Shown one piece after another: positions 1-13,510 of a DNA stretch of 64,000 nucleotides; within the stretch, counting starts at the first letter, position 1, and the number at the start of each line of letters is the position of its first letter. Source of the DNA: Polytrichum commune (taxonomy: Eukaryota; Streptophyta; Polytrichopsida; Polytrichales; Polytrichaceae); assembly GCA_950295325.1 (NCBI GenBank), contig OX485809.1, positions 27,094,001 to 27,158,000 on the forward strand, read 5' to 3'. A model generated the notes under the pieces. The model searched no databases, had not been told where the DNA came from, and saw only the letters and a program-made list of their open reading frames with translations. Position numbers and translations under genes: made by a program.

Positions 1-3000
1 GCTCAAATCCCATCCAAACCTCTGTCTTGCAAAATTCCATCACCACTATACCCTCGGACAATTTAACATATACTTTTAATACCATGACCTGCTGGATATC
101 ATATCGTAAGTTCTCTTTCATTCCCCTTACCCACTTGTATATGTAAACACCAACACCCCCACAACACTGCTCAAACCCCATTTAAAACCCTACCTTTTGT
201 TCAGAACTCAGACTGCAAATTTCTGAAAAACACACTAATCCCAGACTAATTTTTTTAGTATTAAAAAGAACAAAAACTGTAGACATAGATTCATAGAACG
301 TGCCAGTTCCTTACCCTGGTCCCCGGCAGCCTCTTGAGCTCCGCGCAGGCGACTTTCCAACTGGTGCACCTGGAGACTGCCCAAACACTAACCCTGTGAG
401 CTCCAATTCACATGCAAATCCTCACCAAAAACATCACCGAAAGTCTCCATAGATGCACAAAAGAGAGAGAGATGACAAATTGACGTGCCGTGGATGGCGG
501 TGGCTGCTCGTCAGCCGTAGCAGAAGAAGAGATGGCAGTGAGAGCCATGGCTACAGAAAGGTGGTGGACGAGCAGAGAGAAGAGATTTAGCAGGGAGAGA
601 TGATGGGTGGATGCAATCCATCTAATTAGTCTTAATTAATTTGGTAAGCATATTTTCTGATTTAATTGGGCTTAATTAGGATTAATCAGAATATATTAGA
701 CTTAGTTGCATTCAATCTTACTTAACTAGTAGTCTAGTTTACATGCATATGAAAACTTTGTGATAGTAGAAGGTATTAACTATATTATATTAAACTATTA
801 AACTATTAAACTATTCAAAATTTTAAGAAAAAAACATTAAATTTAGTTTCATTTTAGAATGACAAAGTCCCTTTAATTGTAAGTGAGAAAAATTATAACC
901 TCAGTGCTAATGAGGATTTTGTAATATTTTTGACTTCCAAGTTAATTACATGCTTTATTGGCGGTTTCACTTTGAAAATGAAATCTAGTCAATTGCTTAT
1001 TTACTCAATGGAAGTGAACATATATATTGGATTTGAGACCTTGAAAATGAAGTGCACTCAATATGGGATTTGTGGACAAGTAGCCTTCAAAAATGCAAGT
1101 ACAATAGTTTTTTTGAAATCGGGCAAGCGGGCAACAGTTTTCGGTCAGGTGCAGAAAAAATGTCGGGCGGCTGCCCCTGACATAATATCCCCCCCCCCCC
1201 CCCCGAACATAGCAATAATATGGACGCTTGATTTGGGTCCACCTGCACTTCCCGGTTAAGGCTTCGGTTAGAGTAAGGAACCACTCAAATTAGTCAAATT
1301 GTGCCTGCACCACAATATGGTTAAGAGAATTGGCTAACATATGAGGCAGCTAGCCTCTATGAGAGCTAATCAATCTCACGCCGGCATTCTCCTAGTTAAA
1401 ATTAAGGTTTAAGTGAAAGTCATCAAACTAGAAGTCAGCTAATTTTTTGGACCTTGATTTTGTGAGGGAATCTTAACTCATTCATACCCCTCATGCTTAC
1501 CAACTCTCTACCAATGACTAGCCCGATATTTCTCTCAAAGGTTTGCATCTCATTTTCCCCATCTCAACTTCGTTCCACTACGAGGTGGACTGCACTATTT
1601 CTTACAACATCTTAAATTTAGCATAAATATCTTAATAATTAATAATAATATATTGATGACATAATACTATAACACCATTTTTAGGGTAAAATTATATCAA
1701 TCATATTTTTAGTTTCATTATAATGAAACACAAATGGTGTGAGCCACGTAAATTATAATGTATCATAATTAACGTCATGTTCAAAACTTAGGCAAGTTGA
1801 GTTAAACTTTGGTCGATCAACTTTAGCTCCTCTCTTACATTGGTCAACCTTTGATTAGTCATAACTAGGATGTGTGGGTGACAAGTTGTGCAATTGGTTA
1901 GGTAGCATATTAGTAAGTGGATTCTCACTAAGTCATGTTGTTAGTTGATTCTCCTAACTAGGTGGTGTAGGTGATTTGACCATAATTGTAGTTAGCTAGC
2001 ATTTTGATAAGTTGATCTTCACTAACTTATAAGTTAGCTAATTCTCTTAACTAGCCAATGTGGGTGGACCCTTAGACTAGTACGCGGTTGGGTGTGGATC
2101 TAAGAACGTCACTGATAAAAGATGTGTTAACAAGAGAGTGGACTATGTGCTCAAAACATGCTAGTCATTCTAGGCTCAATAGTCAACATTATCGAGGATA
2201 CTTTTTTGATCACTTCATGAACTAAGAATCTTCACTTTTGATAATGAATAGGATGTTCATATGAGCTCCAAAAACTACGAGGCTAATGGTTGCAAACACA
2301 ATCTAGACTTGTTAATGATTTTTGCATTGATTATGTGTTTCATATCCTACAAGAAGTGGGTGTAGATAGAAAAGTATTTGAAATAACACACGTCTACCTT
2401 AATATGGATAAATGGCAAATGGTGGAGGGCTACTTAAATGTACACTAAATAAAGAGGCACTTTAGGACCATTTATGATTCATGATTTCTCATGGTTATAG
2501 TCAACAGTCTGAAGCCATGACCAAGAAAAATCCACATCACTTTTTCATAACCTTGGTCATATGATGTAGTATAAATAAGACTTAGAGTGGGATGTAATTG
2601 TTTTAATTAAAAATGTATTCATAACCAATACATCTACTATTGCTACAAGGTGATGGTATCAAAATTAGGTACTCACTTTCTTTTATGCTTAGACAACCTA
2701 TTTGGGTTCTTTCATTGCAAAATCAAGGTGACCGCCAAACATTATCCACTTCTAGACATGTAAGACTCTATGTCACTTTCTTGTTTATTTTTGACAAGAT
2801 CGATCTTCTTTTTGGTGACCTAGTGTGAAGTGGAGTGGATTGCCACTCATTTCTCATTCATTGAAGGAGTTTAGAAAACAATGGTCATGGTCCATGTTCA
2901 TTATTGTAAGAATACCCTTAAAACAAAGTTTGGATTTCAATATACTAGAGTTCAAGGGCCCATGAACCTTGAAATTTTATATCTCTCATTGGTGGAAATT

Positions 3001-5400
3001 GCCGACTTGTATACTAATCAAGGGTTGTGAGATTTTGAAGTGTCATGGTATCTCCTAGTACCATGTGTAGAATCACTTCTTTGAGGTGGGCTTGACGCAA
3101 AATATATGACCTTGAAACAATATCCATTGCATGCCATGTAAAAGTCCATGTAGGTTTTTCATCTATTCCAACTTCCTTCGTCTCTTAGATTCTCAAGTTC
3201 CAGTGTAGAAAGAAGTGGGACGTTTTCCACTAATGAGAGATTTTAGATTGAATGGTCATGGGCCCTCAAACTCTAGGGTAAATTGCCCCTTATTGTGTAG
3301 AAAGACCCACATGAACAAAATGGTATGAATAACATTCAATTGAGAGTGGGTTGAAAGTCCCGTGACTTGTGCTTTTATATTACACTTAAACGCTAGTGAG
3401 CATATCACAAAATTCAATGCACACCATGCCATAGCAATGACAAAGACACATGGCCCCACCTACTATCACTATACAACCACAATTTCCTTGAAGGCCTCAA
3501 AATAGCAAAACACAATGCCACCACCTAAACAAACTTACACACACAACACTAATTTACACACTCACAAACACTGGTAATAAAAAAAATGCTCACAAGACCA
3601 CACCATCCCTTCATGGCTCTAACCATGCACATGCCTAGCTAGGCAATGCCCAAACTTGATGTATATACAAGGAGCAACACAAGAACAAAATAATCCATAC
3701 CCACCCGCTCCCAACCTAGCTGTACAAATAATAAAATTTACATTCATATATGACAAATTCACAAACCAAGCCATCAAAACCGAACAAGACAAATGCAACC
3801 CCCTTATTTTCAATAATAGAAGAACAAGGATGGATAATTAACCCACTCATTATCAATACTTGTGGGAATTTGTGGATCTATCCACACACAAAGCATAGAA
3901 ATACTAAAAAAAACTTACACATACCCCCTAAACTCATCAAAAAATCCATGAAAAACATCCGTCGCACTACCATAAATTATCTAACCTATCTTGTACTAAA
4001 CAAACAAAAATTTGACAACCAATAAACACCAATCCAAGCACATACATAAAGGCTAATGATAGACCTAGTGCATCATCTAGAATGAGCCTACCCACCACAA
4101 GGATAGGCAATAAACCCTACATCTGAGACAAGGGACTCTTATACACAATACGACCATTGGGCTCAAATACATGTTTATTTATTTATTAAAGAATGTGGTA
4201 ACAATTGCTACTCAAAACGAAGTAATAATCCATAAGATTTGGCTAGATGGGTGGACTACTCTAGTCTCTTCAAGCAATGCCGTTCTAATTCCTATAATTG
4301 TTTTATTTTATTCCATTCATCCATGTGATATGTTTTTCTAGCTTTAATTTCTAGCTTAATCCCTCACTTTGTCACTAACCACTAATTTTATCTCAAACTA
4401 CTAATTTCTATATCTACCTCATGTCTCTAAGCCTCAAACGCCACAAAACCCTCAATAACCATAATCTAATGCAAGTCCTAATGTAGAAACCTAATGCATA
4501 ACACTAATGTATAAGACTTAATTCACAAATTAATGTAAAGACTAATGCAAAATTTAATGAAGCAAGATATGAGGTAACAAAATTTATACAACCATAAACT
4601 TAGGATATCAAAAGCTAATGCAACTAGACAATAACATAACTCCTTAATAAAGTTCAAAAAAATCTTTAACTTAACATTTATAGGGTTTATAAACTCTTTT
4701 GTTCAATATTCTTATTCTTATCTATTCGAGAAGAAGTCTCTACGAGGCGAACAGCGGTTCTGCCCGCTCGTGAGGCCACGTCGCCACTCAGACCTCGAAA
4801 ACGCCGTTAATCTACCAATCTACGTAGAATCTACGTAGTTCTGTCATTTTGACCATTGTGTTTCCTTGAAGCTGCTTTTCGTCTCTCCGGTTTCGCCATA
4901 ACCACTGCCTCCGACACCCTCCTTCTCTCTTCCCTTTCCGCAATACTCCCCGTGCCACATACGCTTCGATCGAAAATTTTCTTCCGGTTCCAGCCATAGT
5001 CTTCTTAACGAATTTGGTCCAGTATTCCCTCTAAAATGCTGTTCCGAAATTACAATGAAAAAATTACGCCATCTTCTTCATTACCCTACGAGTCGGCGAC
5101 GCTCGAGAGTTGTGGTGGCAGCTGAAGTTGGAGAATCGACAGGAACGAATTTGCACACAATTGTGATTCGGAGAGTCGAAATCAAACCACCCAGCTGCGT
5201 CTTCTTCTTCCCTGACCTATCGCCCGGAAAGTTTCTTGAGCAGTAGTGGGTTTGTGTCTCGCTCGGCGGCTTAGAAATCACATGATTTGAGAGTTTCCCC
5301 CAATTCCCACATTCACAGGAGGCTAATCCAAGAAGTTGGGGATGCAGTAATTGCGAGTATAAACTCCAATTTCTGGGCAAACCAAAACCCCATCGAAGCC
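1..5400. other. Intergenic, no gene recognised
   Basis: AT-rich sequence with only short open frames that show no family resemblance. A run of 16 C lies at 1189-1204. The last 600 bases (about 4740-5400) are more GC-rich and run into the first exon at 5401, so they probably contain its promoter and 5' UTR. I could not place a TATA box with confidence. Confidence 0.6.
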
Positions 5401-7252
5401 ATGGAGCTGTGCCGCTGCTGCTGCTGCTCCACAATTTTGAACGCCAGCTCCAACAATTTACATCGCTCTTTCAAGCCTCACCAAGTTTCGGACACCTTGG
5501 GCCGTCGTCGCAACGGGCGGCTATCGTCGTCGCTGCTGGGGCGCGCATTGTTGGAATCCAGCGTCCAGCTCGGCCTTTCTTCTGCCAATTTGTTGACGAC
5601 TGGCAGCAGAGGGAGAAGTGCAACACAAGTGTGCGAAGGTGCGCCCGGGGACAGAGTGAGAGCGTGGCGGGAGGCAGTGGGGATGAACGGTGCGGTCGTC
5701 GCGTGGAGGGGGAGCGAGAACCGGCGGAGGGTTTTGGGTTTAAGGGTTGAAGCTGGTGGCGGGGGGGATACCATGTGGGTGACGGCCACGGCAGCGGTTG
5801 CACTAGTCCTGTCCCTTGCGGCGTTCGCTGCTATCGGTGGATTCCTGCTGTCCAAGGGTATGGACAACCAAATCCGAGAGGAGGTGAGCACAACAACGCC
5901 CGCTAAACCCTAAACCCTATACCTAAATTGGGGTTTCTTTCAAGAACAAAATTCAATCTAATGCCGGTGTCCCTGCCCAAGTAGGCCATTGATTGTCCAA
6001 CATGGATCCGGAGAAACCAAGAGGAACCCATTCCTTCAGGGCGACAATTTTTTCTGTCCAACCTTTTAGCTTAAATGATTTTGGTTACGGTGGAATTAGT
6101 GAATGTCACGTTTTCGTCGTTCGCTTGTGATCACACACTTGAAGTTCTTGACGTCCTGCCCAAGTAGGCCATTGATTGGAAAACATAGACACAATAATAT
6201 GATTCAGAGAAATCCAATGGGAACCCTTTGCTTCATGGAGAGAATTCTTCTGTCTATCCTTTTAGCCCAGGTTTTTTGGGTTTTGGTGGACATCACAGTT
6301 TGACCTTTGGTGAGCTGTATTCTACAGCATGAGAACCACAACATTCCTTCCAAATGCTTGGCATGATGAAACGTCAAGTAGATCAGGTGTTTTCTTCACA
6401 ATCAGAGATGTAGGACTTTAATGTTATCAAAATCAGTTGACGTGATGCCAACTGGCCTATGGAGCAAAAAACCATAGGCCAAAGAAGCATGTGAACATCT
6501 TCGGCTTCCTCCAAAGTTCTTGGTCGTGTGTGAAAGTACCATGTTGAAGGTTGTTTGTTAATGATGAATAACAGTGAGGATGTTGGGTGACACCTGATCA
6601 TTTTAGCAAAATTCTACAAAGAAAAATATGAAGTTGGACGAGTGTGGTGTATTAATCAATGAGATCAATGAAGCAAAAATGGTGATCCTTTTGCATGTGT
6701 TTGCTTCCTTTCAATCAATCTAATCAATGTGAAATGAGAATGCTTGAATTCTGAACCTTCAGATAGTCCTCGGTACTCTGATGTGGCATAAACTTGATCA
6801 TTCTTGTGCTCACAGGGATGTGTTTGACTTGGGCCTAAAGACGGCTATACAAATTTGAATTTCATCGCAAACTTTTGAAGACACCTCATATGGAATTTTT
6901 GATTAGGAGTTCAATTTTCAATATAACCGTCACTTGGCCAAAGTTGAACACCTCTGCTTCATTTCACCAAAATGGGGGGTTCCAACACCACTTGAATATT
7001 CCTTCAACATTTTAAAGTTGTTAAAAGTGGGGTGAAACTCCGTACCAAAACTTGAGTTTTTGAGAGACATTGATGACAACTCTAATATCCCTGCACTCAC
7101 TTGGAAGAGCTTTTTGCTGTGATTTCTTGCCACAGGAAGAGGAGATGGAGGAGCTGAAAGCTAAAGGGCTATACAGCGAGCCAAAGGTGACACAATATGA
7201 GGAACAAGGAGTTGGAACAAGCAAGCGAAATCGACGAGTGAGCGAGGAATAA
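5401..7252 (+). CDS. Two-exon gene, probable organelle-targeted single-pass membrane protein
   Basis: Exon 1 is 5401-5883 and exon 2 is 7136-7252. The donor reads GAG|GTGAGC and the acceptor CCACAG|GAAGAG, both in phase 0, giving 199 aa from the ATG at 5401. The N-terminus is Cys-, Ser- and Arg-rich with few acidic residues, as in plastid or mitochondrial transit peptides. Near residue 125 one hydrophobic helix starts (WVTATAAVALVLSLAAFAAI), followed by GGFLLSKGMDNQ and a strongly acidic then basic tail (EEEMEELKAKGL, ending KRNRRVSEE). This suggests a membrane-anchored protein with a soluble C-terminal tail. I do not recognise the family. The open frame extends upstream to 5287, but 5401 is the first ATG giving a transit-like start. 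The join rests only on splice consensus and phase. Confidence 0.6.
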
Positions 7253-8499
7253 ACAGCGGTACCTGGTAGGTAATAACATGAGCTCAAAGATTTGTATGTA
7301 GTTTTTATTATCAGTATTTTATACATGTGTTCCCTACTAAAGTAGATTTTCCCCCATAGTGATTAGAGTCTGATCCTTGTCTGATCTGTGGAATTTACCA
7401 ATCTCGACAAACAGAATGTATTTTACAATGTGCCAATTCATTTCAGTTGCCACGAATACATAGTGTCAGGTTTGAATCTTGTATTCAAATTTGCGGATTG
7501 GCAGTTCCAAGTGCACCCAAGTGCAGAGGCTTGAATGGTTTGGAACTCTGATTTTATATATTCCAAGAACAAACTTGTTGTTGTAATCATCTAACAGGGT
7601 CCTGATGTAGATGGAAAAATGATTTCTTATCGATTGGGTCATGTAGAAAGTAGCTTCAAGTAAGAGCAGAGAAACTAAGAAACTCAAAGCGACAGATGTC
7701 TTCTAAATTGAGGATGTAATGAGCTGGCTACATTATCCATTTTATGCAAGTTAACTCTTAGACTTTTGGACTACAACAGCATATCTATAGGAAACTGATG
7801 CAAATATGTTTACATCACTTCAAATTTAACCCAATACAGATTTGCGTGTTGAGTCATTTGATTTGTGAAATGCACCTTCTGGAAAATGTTCCATAGCCTA
7901 CTAGCATCAATCTATCCAAGAATAGTTGAAGGGTCACAGTAAATTAGTGATATACTTTTGAGATTGCTGCAAAACAGCATCAGCTCAAAAGGAAGGTAAT
8001 TACGTGGGGATTGGTCTTTGCAGTAGTGGTGGCCCTCTTTGCAGCAATTACCACCAGACAAACAACCTACCGTAGAAGCTTGATTTTTGACATACATTCA
8101 GTCTCAAGTTTTACAATTATATTTTCAGCATCTTACAGGTTGTTCTCATTGTGAAAGAAATACGACACAAGCAACAGCAGAGAGTGAATCTTTGGTTGCA
8201 TTGCATTGAGTGCTCCTTTGACATTTTCCTGTCCAATGTGTTCTTCTTTGTCAGCTTACTCTTCCTCACCTCAAAATTTAATGCTTCCTAACCTCAAAAT
8301 TTAATGCTTCAAAATTTAATCTTTACCTAATGTATGTCTGAGGTTTTGTGGGGTTTTGCAGCTTATTTAAGAAGCATTGGCAAACATGCACGGCAGGTCT
8401 GAATTCTTGTGGGCATGTTTACATTTGACATTCTGTCGGCTATTCTTGACCCGGAGAAGGTCGTGATGGAAATAACTCAAGTTTGGAGGCTTTCTCATG
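7253..8499. other. Intergenic, nothing recognised
   Basis: No coding exon could be supported. A kinase-domain N-terminal part belonging to the aspartate kinase relic downstream was looked for here and not found. The stretch at 8430-8480 may be a very eroded exon. Confidence 0.5.
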
Positions 8500-11200
8500 C
8501 AGTATGATGCCTTTGAACTTGGAATCATCACCACTGATGAATTCACAAATGCTGAAATCCTGGAGGTGACTTACCCCACAGTAAAGGATCGATTGCTTTA
8601 AGATATGGTAGAGGATCCCTCGAGGGAGTTACCATTGTGCATTGTCACGGGCTTCCTTGGTAAGGTATGGATGATAGGATGTTTTGATGCAAGACTATGA
8701 GGGGCGACAATTGTGTAGTATGTACAGTTTAAATTCTTCATTCTTGGTGAGAAGTGGTATAGGACTGGGAAACTGTCATTCCATTGTAAAGTGAATTGGT
8801 ATCAATCCTCTGTTAATCTGACTTCTGCTTGTGCAGGGTGTGCAAACGGGTTGTGTAACCATGCTAGGTCGGGGTGGGAGTGACTTAACGGCTACAGCGA
8901 TTGGTAGAGCGCTTGGTCTTCGAGAAATTCAGGTTAGTTATCCAATAGTTGATATTACTTGCTACTTCCAGCTATGTCCTACAATCTTTCTGTTGCCCAT
9001 GTCTGGTTTTAGGGTTCCTTGGTTAACAACTTAGATGTATACAATATTTGAGTTTTTGATGTTACCTTTAATTGTGAATATACACCTTGGTAGCGAAGAA
9101 TTTCAGGAGGTCCCACTAATCTTCCATCACCATAGAGTTCCTAATGGGATGCTGCATGAAAGATGATTGGAGAGTAGTAGTTACTCAATGCTTATGGACA
9201 TTTGAAAGAGATTATGTTGGATGAGTTCCTAGGACAAGTAAATTGGGTATCAGGGCTTTAAGCTACCTTAGAGCATCCAGCATCATCTGATTTCGACTGT
9301 CTTGAGATTGGCTGGAAGGGGTCCAAGTTTATTGTTTCTACTACATATAGAGTGTACTGGAGAATTAGGAATCTTATGAGCACATCTGTCGATCTGGTGG
9401 TTGTGAAAGGCAATATAGTACTGCAGTCATGTCCTACCCTTGTCCTTTTGCCTAGAAGCCACTGTTTCTCTTGACAAGCATTTTGGATCATTTTATATTC
9501 TTATCGGTTTGCAGTGTCATGTCTCTACTACATATTATGTATCTCACGAAGTGCACTGATTCAGTATTCCAGGTGGAGATGACAAGTATTGTACTTAAAA
9601 AGGATGTGACAATGTTGGATATTCAGAGCACTCGGATGCTCGGTCAAGTGGGGTTTCTAGCTAAGGTTAGTCTGTTCTGCTCCAACTGACTTATCCATAT
9701 ATATATCTATCTATTGTGGTTTAAGTTTCAGTCCTCTACTTAGGCATGATGATGTACATTCTTGGAGCTATTGTTTGATCTTTCGTGTCTTGCGACTCGT
9801 ATAACTTGATGTTCCTTATGACTGATATGGTACCGGGTTTTCCTGTAGGTCTTTACAACGTTTGAGGATCTTGGTATATCTGTGGACATGGTGGCCATGA
9901 GTGAGGTCAGCATATCTTTGACACTGGACCCTTACAAGTTGTGGGAACGAGCTCTTGTTGAGCAGGCAAGTTTCCACCTGAACACACTTGTGAAAAACCT
10001 ACACTCCCTGTGTGATTTGAGTGTTTCTAAAATTCTAAAGCACTACCTAGCAGGCTGCACAAAGTGAATAATCGTATACTACAAGGTAAACAACAATAGA
10101 TGATACGAAAACACCTGAGTGGCAGGTGATAAGAGGTTTTAGGTCTCCATGAATTTCTCCCATGCTAAGACAATTTGTTTGTTGTGCTCACACATTCCTT
10201 AATGTGTTTTTATATCTCTCTTTGCATCTTTCTGAAGGTTCTTGTTTCAAGGGTGTTGTTTGACAAGTAGCTAAGTAATGAGGGAGCTGCTGTTAACAGG
10301 AATTGGAAAAAATGAAGTCAGAGTTGGAAAGGATTGCTACAGTGGAGCTGCTGAAAAGCAAAGCGATTATCTCACTTATTAGCAATGTCCAGCAATCGTC
10401 GGCCGTTTTGGAGAAAGTATGACTAACTTCAAACCCTGTTCACTTGGTTACATATAAATGCCGTATTGGTATGGTAGTGTGCTCAGAATTGGGAAAAATG
10501 AGGGGTTGGATTGGTATCTGGGAACTAAATGTAGGCCTCACTAGGAGGACATGTGCGTGCATTTGATCAAATGATGCTCTTTATCAAATCGCTGATTTTG
10601 TAATGTGTTCTTCATTGTTGCAGGTTTTCAGGGTCTTTAAGAAGAACGAAATCAATGTCCAAATGATATCACAAGGAGCCTCTAAGGTGTGGAAATATTT
10701 GATTGCAAGTTTTTGAACAACAAGCATATATATGACGCCTTGATATTTCTTGCAGACCTAGAATGAGTACCTTCTCAGAGATGTGAATACTTGATGTGTG
10801 GATAGGTGCATGAAGAAGTGTGGTCAATCAGTACTCTCCATATTCATTCTGTAGTGCAACAAAGATGTTATGAAGTCTTCTACTCGTTTTTGTGGAAAGT
10901 TGGAAAGTTAATCTTAGATTTGTAGTCCAAGTTGCTTTATTTACAGTAATGGTCACGGGATAAATATGCACTGGCTTGTGAGTCAATAGTAATGAACAAA
11001 GTTTTTGCGGAACCATGTGGTCTTAAATATGCTCGGACATGATATGGAGACAAGGTTTTGATTTATACTTCTGCATGAAACATGTGAATATCTCCATGGT
11101 GGTGGATGATGAAGATGCTCCAAGGTGTGTGCAGGAATTGCACAAAGTATTCTGGCCTGAATCAGACAGGGCTATGTTGAAATCAACTATTGAAGTTTAG
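8500..11200 (+). pseudogene. Aspartate kinase (monofunctional plant type) pseudogene
   Basis: Aspartate kinase phosphorylates aspartate in the plastid, the first step to Lys, Thr, Met and Ile. Recognisable exons are about 8500-8664 (QYDAFELGIITTDEFTNA), 8837-8932 (TMLGRGGSDLTATAIGRALG), 9573-9665 (LDIQSTRMLGQVGFLAK), 9849-9965 (GISVDMVAMSEVSISLTLDP), 10300-10416 (AIISLISNVQQSS), 10624-10686 (NEINVQMISQGASK) and 11084-11200 (VNISMVVDDEDAP, ending in TAG). The last five form the two regulatory ACT domains, are multiples of three, and mostly have good GT-AG borders; one intron starts with GC at 9966. Damage: an in-frame TAA at 8599; no exon for the stretch between the GRGGSD block and the ACT region (nothing similar in 8933-9572); an AT in place of AG before 11084; and no N-terminal kinase or transit exons in view. 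The ACT half is well kept, so loss is probably recent. Confidence 0.85.
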
Positions 11201-13424
11201 AAACAGTTTCCCGCACTAAAACGGTTGTAGCTTTTTTCCGAGCAAAGAAACATTCTTTTCAGGGATTGAGACTGTCCTGACTGTTCAACAACGGGCAGTG
11301 GGGGCTGAGGAATTGAGAGAAGCTAGTCAGATACAGAGCAGACCTCACTTATTGACTGGTTTAGCTCAGGAATTCTGCTGAGTCTTGTGCTTTTGTTAGA
11401 GATCATTAACTCGAGTCATTTTATCCTGAAATATTCATTCAGGTACAAGTACAGTAGTGGTTATAGGAGTTTCCAGTGCTACAGGTATCCTGCTCCAATG
11501 TGAAGGAATTTTGTTACGACCTGTCCTAATATGATTTAGTTGAGTTCCAATGGGAAGATTGAAGATACTCACCTAAGTGTACTAGCAAGCAGATCACGTA
11601 ATTACTTGCACTAGGTTCCTAATAATTTGGCATTCATGTCATTGTTTTCAAAATATGCAACATATCAGATTCCTATTCCCCAGCTGGGCAAATGACATTT
11701 AGAGGTGCTTGTGTAACTGTCACAACAGTGAGTGGGGGTTGGCAGTCATGTCAAAATGTAGCAAATTCTTGATATTCAATACGAAGACCTTCAAACCTTG
11801 AAGCCTGGGATCTGTACTCCTTTCAATTGGCCTTCTTGCTTCAACCGGTGGGAAGTCATGTATACCATCCATTTTCTCACCAATTAGATCTAACAGGTCT
11901 CGCAGATGTTGAACCATCCTACTTGCATATTACTGCCTCTTCAAAATGATCCATGGAATTTTAAAGCATGGGCTGGTTATCCACCTAGGCATCCAAGATT
12001 TTGTGATGTGAAAATTAGATGTGGACCAAATTAAGATGGGAACTAAATGCTCATATGACATACACACTGATATGTGCAATTAGGTTGATCCTTGCTAATT
12101 TGTTGACACTCACATAGTTATGAATATTCATTACCATTTAGTAACAAAACAAATGAATTTATGTGGTTGCTATATGGTGTGTAAACAAAGTTTTAAGATT
12201 TTTTGATATGGTTTTGGCCCAAGTTTATTTGCATGGGTAAAGAGTCAACATATTCATGAATGTAGCCTAATTGCACATACCAGTTTAGTGAAAGTAAGCA
12301 TACTTCCACATGTGGTGATGGTGCTACAATGTTCATCGTAATTAGTGTCACTTACTCTGGAGTTACACCATGTTTTTACTTTTTTACTTGTGATGTAAGA
12401 TTTCACCAAGTAAAGTTGATTATGTTCTATAACCCTAAACAACCTATTTGACCTAGTATGTTGGCAAATAATGATATATATACAAAATAGTAATAGCCTT
12501 GTGTAGTTCCAAATAGTATGTGGTGAGGCATCTTCATTGGCAATAACTATGTTACAAGGCCCTCCGAGATATAGTAGATTAGGCACATTCTCTTGTGGGG
12601 TCGTCTTTGTGCATCAAAACTGCAATACCCATATGCACACTTCCAAACACAACTTAATTGAGATTATTGCAGGCCATCTTATAATGGCTTACATTATATC
12701 AATCATCCCTATGTTAGGTGTGGGCCAGATTTCAATGCCAAGATCAAAAATCAAACCATTCCATATTGTTTTGTAGTTGTTTTGATGATTCTTTTGGTGT
12801 AAGCATCACTACCTATTTCCCAAACAAACTCTCTGCTTTGCCAACTTCCCTGCGGACTTCTTCTCCCACCAGCGGTGGGCCTTTGGCCCCTAGCGGCTCG
12901 TTATAAACTATTTGCATCTATCTACATAGAAAAGGAAGAAAATGAGATAGTCATAACCGCGAGAGTGACAAAAAGGAAGTGAGCCTTCGCGCTTTCTTTC
13001 TCCGGACTACTCATTTCAACTACAAAGTCTTACTAGTTCTAACCATATCTATATCAAACGGTTAGTATCTACAGTCGACACCACCCTAGCCAACTTTACA
13101 TCCTAAACCCCTACATCCAACGGTCTTCGTTGGCCGCCCATTTGATCCAACGGCCTTTATCTGCGTCGACTTTATCCGTTGCCTAATTGTCTTAATACTA
13201 ACTAGTTGACCTTAATTTAATTTTTAACCATTTACTTCAATTCTAACTAGAACCCAAACAATTTGATTAATTCACGTTGAATAATATTAAAATGCCTCTA
13301 AAAATCTGAAAAGTAATTGAGAATGTTCTACGCACACATGTGTAGATAAATTCTTCTATATATTCACTTACATATTATTTCATGTTTTTAATACTATCTC
13401 AGTTAGGATAGCACCACTTTATGC

Positions 13425-13510
13425 AACCAACCGGATTTGAACCCGGGTTGGTCTAGACCTAATACCGGTATCAGTTTCTTAGACAACTCACATCCGCATG
13501 CGGATGTCCT
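13425..13510 (-). other. tRNA-like B box, possible SINE remnant
   Basis: On the minus strand GGTTCAAATCC (13433-13443) is an exact RNA polymerase III B-box shape and sits in a small stem-loop (CCGGGTTCAAATCCGG) like a tRNA T-arm. No cloverleaf or clear A box could be completed, so a working tRNA is unlikely. A tRNA-derived SINE fragment is the best guess. Confidence 0.3.
13490..13507. repeat. 18-bp perfect palindrome
   Basis: ACATCCGCATGCGGATGT reads the same on both strands and lies beside the tRNA-like B box. Function unknown. Confidence 0.8.

Noticed and set aside
4812-4997. 61-codon minus-strand frame upstream of the first gene
   Set aside because: Short, no resemblance to a known protein and in a probable promoter region.
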